Source: UBA5078 sp964538025 (GTDB lineage: Bacteria > Pseudomonadota > Gammaproteobacteria > Pseudomonadales > Pseudohongiellaceae). Taken from it: a stretch of DNA of 64,000 nucleotides. Position numbers and translations under genes: made by a program. How positions within the stretch are numbered: position 1 is the first letter of the stretch; each line of letters opens with the position of its first letter. Below the pieces are notes generated by a model that saw nothing but the letters and a program-made list of their open reading frames with translations, ran no database searches and was not told where the DNA came from. Below are positions 57,975 through 64,000 of the stretch, piece by piece. The stretch spans positions 1 to 64,000 of the forward strand of contig CAZICZ010000008.1 in the NCBI GenBank assembly GCA_964538025.1, in the 5' to 3' direction.

Positions 57975-58066
57975 GAGCCAGCCCTGCTGGCGATAACTCC
58001 AGGACAAGCCCTAATGCAATGCTCTTGTAATGTCGAGGCTTGTGGAAATCAGCGCTGCAAAAGAAC

Positions 58067-58120
58067 CGGGGCCCGGAACCCATGAACACCGCACTGGGTA
58101 TTCATGGGCGCCGGGCCCCG
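58067..58120 (-). terminator. Large hairpin after the TonB-receptor gene
   Basis: CGGGGCCCGG/CCGGGCCCCG (10 bases) and CCCATGAA/TTCATGGG (8 bases) pair around a 14-base loop with a 2-base internal bulge on each side. On the minus strand it is followed by TTCTTTT. It lies 20 bases past the receptor stop and is probably its terminator. Confidence 0.75.
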
Positions 58121-58140
58121 TGCTCTTGCGATAGCGCTTA

Positions 58141-61100
58141 CTAGAAGCTGTACTTCACTCTGGCGTAGACCATGCGGCCCAGAACGTCCTGGGTCTCCGC
58201 TGCAACGCCCGCGATCATACCGGTCTTCTGCGGCATTCTGTCGGTGAGGTTGCGCGCCCCGACAGAGAAGTCAAACGCACCACCCAGCGCCTCATAGCCG
58301 CGATAGGAGTAGAACATGTCCAGCTGTGTCCAGGCACGCAGTGTGTCGGTCGGACCGCCCCACTCGGCACCCGGGAAGTACTGCTGGAAGCTGAACTCGC
58401 TGGCATCGAACTTCACTTCGTCGATATAGCGAGTAGTAGCGCTCAGCGCATGGTTCCCCAGAGACCAGTTGATACGGAAGTTCGCCCGAATCTGCGGGAT
58501 GGTGGGAACCGCACCGAACGGGTTGTTCTGGTTGCCCACTGCCTCACGAATCGGACCGTCTTCCACCAACTGGAACTTGTAGGTATCCATATAGGTACCC
58601 TGCAGTTGCATGTCGATATCACCCCAGCCGTTGAGGCCGACATCATCCAGTGAGAAGCCATAGTCGATCTGGGTATCCCAGGCACGCACCAGCATGGTGG
58701 ATGCATTGGAGTCACTTTGCAGGATGCGGTCCGGCGTGGTGATGTCCGCCGCATTACGCACAACTCGCTTGTCCGAACGCGGGTCGTTCACCCAGGCCTG
58801 GATTTGCGCGGCGCTGGGGTGCGGGTTGGCGGTAGTGGCCGTGAAGCCCGTGGCAGCCAGGAAGTTCTTGTAGTCGGAACGCAGAATATCCTCAGTGGTC
58901 GTGCTCACGATACGGTCGATAAAGTCCGTTTCACTCCAGGTAAGAGACCAGGTCAGGTTCTCCAGCAGCGTCAGGTCGATACCGATGGAGACACTGTCGG
59001 AGGTCTCGGATGCCAGATTGGGGTTACCGCCACGGCAGGAGGTGATGAAGCCCTGGAAGGTGGAGAACGGGTCTGCCACGTTGCTGAGGCCGCAGGTTTC
59101 CGGCGAATTCAGCTGGGCCAGGGTGGGCACAATGAAGGCCTCGCCCATGGTCGCCCTGACCGCCAGCCAGTCGGTCGGCACATAGACAAGACCGAACTTG
59201 TCCACCACGGCACTCTGGCCGGTACTGAAGCTCTCATCCCGCACCGCTGCACTCAACTCCAGGTTGGACAGTATGGGGAAAGCGAACTCGGCAAACCAGG
59301 AGTCACTGGAACGGCTTTGGCTGCGCGGCAGGATCTGGGAACCAATCAGCTGGTCGTCGCGGATGGAGGTTGCCGTCGGACCGTCGGTCTGCTTTTCGTC
59401 ACGGCGCTGATAGCCAACGGCCATGGAGATCGGGCCGCCAGGCAGCTCGAAATCACCCATCGGCAAGGTGCCGTTCAGAATCAGGTCGTACACCTGGATC
59501 TGGGATTTATCGTCGAGCGCATCCTGGGTGAAGATCGCATCCGCCACATGCTGCGGCGTGCGGAAGCGCGGATCCACTGCGCCAAAGGGGTTGAAGCAGC
59601 TGTCAACGTCGTTGATGACATCGCAGTTCAGCCCCTGGTTCACGGCACCAATACTGTACTGCTGGGAGTTGTTGCTGACGTCGTTGAACAGACCAAAGGT
59701 ATAGTCTGCGCTACCTTCCCAGCCTTCCAGCATCGGCACGTTGAAATCAAGCCCCGTGGTAAATCTCACGGTGCGCTTGTCGTTGTGATTGAGCTGGTAG
59801 CCATTGTACTGCTGCATGTCCGTGGGGATCGTGTTGGCCTCTCTTCTGTTGAAGGGCACCCACTGCGCACCGTTGATGTTCACGTCTTCATAGAAGACGA
59901 CGCCGCCCAAGGGGTCGTTGTCGATGGAGGCGAAACGATTGTTTGCCAGCACCACCTGGCCAGAGCCATCACGCAGGGGCAGGGGGCGGCCATAGCCATC
60001 CAGAACCAGCCCACCACTGCTGTTGCGCATGGGTTCTGCGAACAGTTCCTGGCCTGCAGAAGACTTTGCCCGGAAGGTGTTGCCCGGCAGCTCGCCTCTT
60101 ACCTTTGCCAGCGCATCCGATCTTGCCCCCGGGTTACTGGGGTTGTTGCGGTTCTGGTAGAGCTGACGGTTCCACATGATCTGCGAATGGAAGGTGACAT
60201 CTTCACTCACTTCCCAGTTGAGGTTGGTGTACAGCGCGGAGGTCTGATACTGCGGCTGGAAGTCACGGGTATCACCGAAACTCATGAAGCAACGGCCACC
60301 CAGCAGGTTACCCCAGGGGTTGTTTCCGGGTGCGGCCTGATCGGTATCTGTCTCGCGGCCGCAATTCGGGTCGGGACGGCTGGCGGATTTGCCGGTCAGG
60401 TTCCCGTTCGCATCGCGCAGGGGCACGATGTAGTTCCCCGGGTTGCCACCGCCGTTATGCGTGAGGCCCGAGCGCACATAGTCGGGGCGCTCGTTCCACG
60501 CCAGTGTGGAGGAATCCACATAGGAGCCCGCCATGACGATGTCCACATCGCCAAAGCTCTTACCCCCGAGGAAGGAGGTTTCCGTACGACCGAAATCGCC
60601 CCGGCTGTCCCCTTCCGTGAACACTTCCACCTCCAGGCCGTCATAGGACTGATAGGGGATCAGGTTGACCACCCCGGCCACCGCGTCCGTGCCGTACAGT
60701 GCCGCGGCACCATCGGTCACAATCTCCATGCGCTGCAACGCGGATGCGGGGAGCAGTGTCTGCAGGTTGTCCGTGGCAACACGCTTGCCATCGATCAGGG
60801 TCAGAGTAGCGCGTGAGCCAAGCCCGCGCAGGTTGAAGTTCGAAATGGTACTGCTGACGCCCTGAATCGAGTTGGTCACCGCGGTGCCGTTATTGAAGGT
60901 CAGGTTCTGTGCGACCTGAGCCATATTGACCGCCCCCTGCCCTTCAAGATCTTGGGCACTGAATGAAGTCACGGGGGATGCTGCGGTAATTTCTTCAGAA
61001 CGGCGGATATACGAGCCGGTCACGACAACCTCTTCCACGTCAGGAGTATTCTGTGCCAGTGACTGGCCAGTTCCCCCCAACAGGGCAAGAGCGATGGCAG

Positions 61101-61158
61101 AGCTCAGGAGTTTGCTAGCGAACGCAGGTTTGTCTTGCATGGGTCTTGTAAGTGACAT
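58141..61158 (-). CDS. TonB-dependent outer-membrane receptor (Oar-like)
   Basis: A 1005-residue receptor with a signal peptide (LSSAIALALLGGTGQSLAQ), a TonB box region (DVEEVVVTGSYIRR), a plug domain (NLRGLGSRATLTLIDGKRV and DGAAALYGTDAVAGVVNLI) and a long beta barrel ending in the aromatic KYSF. It resembles the large receptors that take up peptides or oligosaccharides in marine bacteria. GAGGTATGCC precedes the ATG at 61158. It is monocistronic between a promoter and a strong hairpin. Confidence 0.92.
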   Translation of the reverse strand: MSLTRPMQDKPAFASKLLSSAIALALLGGTGQSLAQNTPDVEEVVVTGSYIRRSEEITAASPVTSFSAQDLEGQGAVNMAQVAQNLTFNNGTAVTNSIQGVSSTISNFNLRGLGSRATLTLIDGKRVATDNLQTLLPASALQRMEIVTDGAAALYGTDAVAGVVNLIPYQSYDGLEVEVFTEGDSRGDFGRTETSFLGGKSFGDVDIVMAGSYVDSSTLAWNERPDYVRSGLTHNGGGNPGNYIVPLRDANGNLTGKSASRPDPNCGRETDTDQAAPGNNPWGNLLGGRCFMSFGDTRDFQPQYQTSALYTNLNWEVSEDVTFHSQIMWNRQLYQNRNNPSNPGARSDALAKVRGELPGNTFRAKSSAGQELFAEPMRNSSGGLVLDGYGRPLPLRDGSGQVVLANNRFASIDNDPLGGVVFYEDVNINGAQWVPFNRREANTIPTDMQQYNGYQLNHNDKRTVRFTTGLDFNVPMLEGWEGSADYTFGLFNDVSNNSQQYSIGAVNQGLNCDVINDVDSCFNPFGAVDPRFRTPQHVADAIFTQDALDDKSQIQVYDLILNGTLPMGDFELPGGPISMAVGYQRRDEKQTDGPTATSIRDDQLIGSQILPRSQSRSSDSWFAEFAFPILSNLELSAAVRDESFSTGQSAVVDKFGLVYVPTDWLAVRATMGEAFIVPTLAQLNSPETCGLSNVADPFSTFQGFITSCRGGNPNLASETSDSVSIGIDLTLLENLTWSLTWSETDFIDRIVSTTTEDILRSDYKNFLAATGFTATTANPHPSAAQIQAWVNDPRSDKRVVRNAADITTPDRILQSDSNASTMLVRAWDTQIDYGFSLDDVGLNGWGDIDMQLQGTYMDTYKFQLVEDGPIREAVGNQNNPFGAVPTIPQIRANFRINWSLGNHALSATTRYIDEVKFDASEFSFQQYFPGAEWGGPTDTLRAWTQLDMFYSYRGYEALGGAFDFSVGARNLTDRMPQKTGMIAGVAAETQDVLGRMVYARVKYSF

Positions 61159-61222
61159 GGCATACCTCAGTTGTAATTGTTATTGACATTGATGGCGCGA
61201 AGTTAGCAATGCGGCACAGGAA

Positions 61223-61249
61223 AGTCTACCGGATTTTGACAAAAATCAA
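61223..61249 (-). promoter_or_regulatory. Probable TonB-receptor promoter
   Basis: On the minus strand TTGATT (61244-61249) and TAGACT (61223-61228) are 15 bases apart, about 65 bases before the start codon, within an AT-rich stretch. Confidence 0.4.
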
Positions 61250-61320
61250 TAAATTTCAGAATTCGTCGAGCCTGGCTCACCTGCGGGGAAAAAATTGCAA
61301 GCCATTGATATTCATATATT

Positions 61321-62874
61321 TCAAATAAAAACACCTGAGTAAAAATAGGTTGAGTCCCATTTTGGGATGCCGTGGTCCTTCGGTAACTTTTGTTCTGGCC
61401 GATACTTTTCGAGTTGATCATTCACGTACTTGATTCGCCCCCAACCTGCCTGGTAGCGCGCTACATCGAGATCAAGCAATGTCAGATAAGGAATTTGTAG
61501 GGCGGAAAGAAGGCGCCAGAAGTGGTTAACATGCCTACCGCCCAAAGGCGCAATTGTGACAGCGGACTCGTCAACGGGCGCACCTTTGACCTGTAGCAGC
61601 CGTGGCAAAACGATCTCTTCGCTATCGCCTTCACCCAGAACGACAAGGCGCGAGAAATAGATCTCGGGAAATGCCTGGACGGCTTCCCGCACGAATTTGT
61701 GCGCTTCGTCCGTGCTTTCTGGCAGCTGAATGTGCGTGACGCGCGACGTTCGATCCTGGGTCAGCCGCAGATAGCGGATACGCTCCGGCGGGACGCGCCG
61801 CAGCATCGACGGCGCATGGGTCGCAATCAGTGCTTGTGCGTCACCATCACTGGTCATCTCGTTGAGCGCATTGACGATCCGCCCAAGGTAGTGCGGCGAG
61901 AGGCTGTTTTCTGGCTCTTCGACCGCCACGACCGTAAACACGGGCGGGCGCAGCTTGTCTGCGTCGAATGAATCGTCATCTTCAGCCAGGACAGCGCGAC
62001 CGATGGCTTGCGAGGACAGCACGAGCGACAGGTACAGCATCGACTTCTGGCCGTCGCTCAGTCGCGAGAAATCGACCAACTGCTCGTCATGGCCTGGTGT
62101 GAAAGACACGGACATGTGCCGTAGCAAGGCCTCGACCTCAGACGCAACAAAAGTGAGCTTAGGGTCGGCGAAGAAGCTTCCCTTGTGCAAAGCACTCCAT
62201 GCCGTTTTCAAGCTTGTGCTGAACGCATTGATTGATGGATTGGCCGCCAAGCTGTCGCTGATTTGGTCGGTCAGGCCCTTGATGACAGTTCGCTCTCCAT
62301 CCCAGTTCACCGCACGTAGCATGCGTCCAAGCAGTGCATTGGCGCCATAGGCAATGTGATCTGCGGGATCACGGCGTGCGGGCAGGTAGTGAAGGTGGAT
62401 ATGGTTGCGTTCAGATCGGGGGACTTGAGCAGTGGTTAGTGGCGAGCCATCTGCATCGATGTCCAGCACATAGACTATGCTTTCTTCAATGTCCCCATCC
62501 AAGCCCATTGTGGCAGTGAGGCGGAATCGCACGCGCGGTGTGCCATCGATTTCGTCAAGACGCATGTGGCCGAAATGAGGGGCTACCGTGCTGTTGTCTT
62601 CGTCGTCGCCAAGTTCCGGGAACAGGAAGTCGGCCTCGAGCCATAGTTGACGCTCAGCAGGCGGTGCAGCCTCGTTGAATGGGACATGAAAGTCCGAGCG
62701 TAGGATTCGGCGCAGTGATGGATCAAAGGCAAAAAGACGGCACAGCGCTTGGAGTGCTGCCGTCTTGCCTGAGCCGTTAGGACCGATGAGGTAAGTAATC
62801 TCCTCCAACCGAATTTCGGTGGGCGCCGCTCCGAAGGATTGGAAGTTCGAGAGCCGGATCGTTTGAAGCCTCAT
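61321..62874 (-). pseudogene. OLD-family ATP-dependent endonuclease, C-terminally truncated
   Basis: The first 517 residues of an overcoming-lysogenization-defect nuclease. The ABC-type ATPase has YLIGPNGSGKTAALQAL (Walker A), DFSRLSDGQKSMLYLSLVL (signature) and VVAVEEPENSLSPH (Walker B). The TOPRIM part shows VVLGEGDSEEIVLPRLL and LTLLDLDVARY, then the frame stops right after YFYSGVFI, where relatives continue with a PLDLD-type segment and about 60-100 more residues. The gene is therefore cut off at the 61321 junction and probably inactive. Its ATG overlaps the hsdM stop (ATGA). Confidence 0.8.
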
Positions 62875-64000
62875 TGGGTGTCCTCAGCCTTGGAAATGCC
62901 ATCCAGCGTTTCCACCAATGCGTCCATTTGCAGCCAGAATGCACGCCCTTCGGTTTGCCATTGGTCCCAGGCAGAGCGCAGCGATACTGCGTCACCATTG
63001 CTGTCGGTGGCGATGGCGGCGGCAATGCGCTTCACGTATAGCGGGATCGAGAGGTTGCCCGCATTAGCGCCGATGTCGCCCAGGGTGGCGACCTTGGCGA
63101 AACCGGGAACGTCAGCAAAGGTCTGGTACGCGGTAAGGATGCGCTGCTGGTGATCAGGCTTCAGGAAGCTCTGCGCCCGTTCCCGGGTAACCTCGTTCAC
63201 CGCGTCGATGAAGATCACCTTGCCCTTGCGAGCGGCGGCCTTCTTGCGGTTGCAGATGACAATGCACGACTCCATCGGGGAGTTGTAAAACAGGTTGGGG
63301 CCCAAGCCGATGACGGCCTCGACCCAGTCACGCTCGACCATCTTGGCGCGCATGGCCTGTTCTTCATTACGGAACAGCACACCGTGGGGCCAGAGCACGG
63401 CACACCGCCCCTTGGCGGTGAGGCTGGTCAAGATGTGCTGCTGGAAGGCGTAGTCGGCGCGTCCCTGCGGCGGCGTACCCAGCGAGTTACGCCCCCACTT
63501 GTCACTGCTCCAGGCCTCGCGATTCCACTGCTTGATTGAGTACGGCGGGTTGGCCAGGATCACATCGAACTGACGCAAGCGGTCGCCTTCGATGTGCTTG
63601 GGTTCGGCCAGGGTGTCGCCCCGGATGATTTCGAAGTCCTCCACGCCGTGCAGGAACAGGTTCATGCGGGCGATGGATGAGGTGATGAGGTTGCGCTCTT
63701 GCCCGTAAAGCTTGAGCGTGCGGTATTCGCCACCCGAGCGCTTCACTTCGTCCAGCGCCGAAATCAGCATGCCGCCGGTGCCGCACGTGGGGTCGTAGAT
63801 CGACTCGCCCGCCTGCGGTGCCAGGAGCTGTGTCATCAGGTGGACGACGGTGCGGTTGGTGTAAAACTCGGCTGCGGTGTGGCCGGAGTCGTCCGCAAAC
63901 TTCTTGATAAGGTACTCGTAGGCGTTGCCGAGCTCATCCTCGGGCACGTTGGCCACCGACAGCGTCTGGGTCGAGAAGTGCTCGATCAGGTTCTTCAGCG
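62871..64000 (-). CDS. hsdM: Type I restriction-modification methyltransferase HsdM, N-terminus beyond window
   Basis: At least 376 residues, continuing past the right edge. DPTCGTGGMLISAL is the SAM-binding motif I and ILANPPYS the NPPY catalytic motif of N6-adenine methylases; YTNRTVVHLMTQLL and GHTAAEFY are typical of HsdM. It methylates adenines as the modification part of a type I system. Here the specificity gene hsdS does not follow; instead the OLD nuclease gene overlaps by 4 bases. hsdS and hsdR may lie upstream outside the window. Confidence 0.92.
   Translation of the reverse strand, partial: LKNLIEHFSTQTLSVANVPEDELGNAYEYLIKKFADDSGHTAAEFYTNRTVVHLMTQLLAPQAGESIYDPTCGTGGMLISALDEVKRSGGEYRTLKLYGQERNLITSSIARMNLFLHGVEDFEIIRGDTLAEPKHIEGDRLRQFDVILANPPYSIKQWNREAWSSDKWGRNSLGTPPQGRADYAFQQHILTSLTAKGRCAVLWPHGVLFRNEEQAMRAKMVERDWVEAVIGLGPNLFYNSPMESCIVICNRKKAAARKGKVIFIDAVNEVTRERAQSFLKPDHQQRILTAYQTFADVPGFAKVATLGDIGANAGNLSIPLYVKRIAAAIATDSNGDAVSLRSAWDQWQTEGRAFWLQMDALVETLDGISKAEDTQ

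Noticed and set aside
58717..60816. 700-codon open frame on the plus strand across the TonB-receptor gene
   Set aside because: It is exactly antisense to a well-supported receptor and reads as His/Gly/Val-rich low-quality sequence; a GC-rich shadow frame.

Overview
The window comes from a GC-rich gammaproteobacterium. The gene orders mreB-mreC-mreD-maf-rng-yhdP, gatC-gatA-gatB with a PA4642-like gene, hemA-prfA-prmC-moeB and lolB-ispE-tRNA-Gln-prs-rplY-pth-ychF are typical of Pseudomonas and its marine relatives. The many acyl-CoA dehydrogenases and a large Oar-like TonB receptor point to a marine heterotroph of the Cellvibrionales/Halieaceae kind. That placement is an inference from gene content.

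Region 1 (1-9.7 kb) holds a PAP2 phosphatase tail, a spermidine-synthase-like pair split into a membrane half and an enzyme half, a MATE exporter, and a minus-strand operon of two acyl-CoA dehydrogenases, a histidine phosphatase and an ACAD10/11-type phosphotransferase. That operon looks like a 4-hydroxyacyl-CoA catabolic route. A DUF4105 membrane protein and an 82-residue orphan behind two overlapping LexA-like boxes follow.

Region 2 (9.9-27.8 kb) is mostly metabolic: a ThDP enzyme, a sodium/solute symporter, a patatin and a small lipoprotein, an Ndh-SelD fusion, TPR and peptidase lipoproteins, glutaminyl cyclase, an SDR and a HIT protein. It also has mtnA paired with a fused aldolase/dehydrogenase (probable methylthioribose salvage by the DHAP shunt), a solitary exbD, a TetR regulator, DUF445 and a nitrilase.

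Region 3 (27.8-53.6 kb) is conserved core: cell shape and envelope (yhdP, mreBCD), RNA decay (rng, rhlB), Gln-tRNA amidotransferase, tetrapyrrole synthesis and translation termination, outer-membrane lipoprotein insertion, isoprenoid and PRPP synthesis, and ribosome-associated genes.

Region 4 (53.6-64 kb) is accessory. Directly after ychF lies a compact element of about 4.0 kb bounded by an 11-bp direct repeat. It carries a P4-type tyrosine integrase, an AlpA-like regulator, an ORF with a tetranucleotide repeat and a probable HUH replication protein, plus a 53-bp inverted duplication taken from the rep gene. Beyond it are a DUF486 gene lacking its first helix, an Oar-like TonB receptor, and a defence remnant: an OLD-family nuclease gene cut short inside its TOPRIM region, translationally coupled to a type I methyltransferase gene that runs off the window edge.
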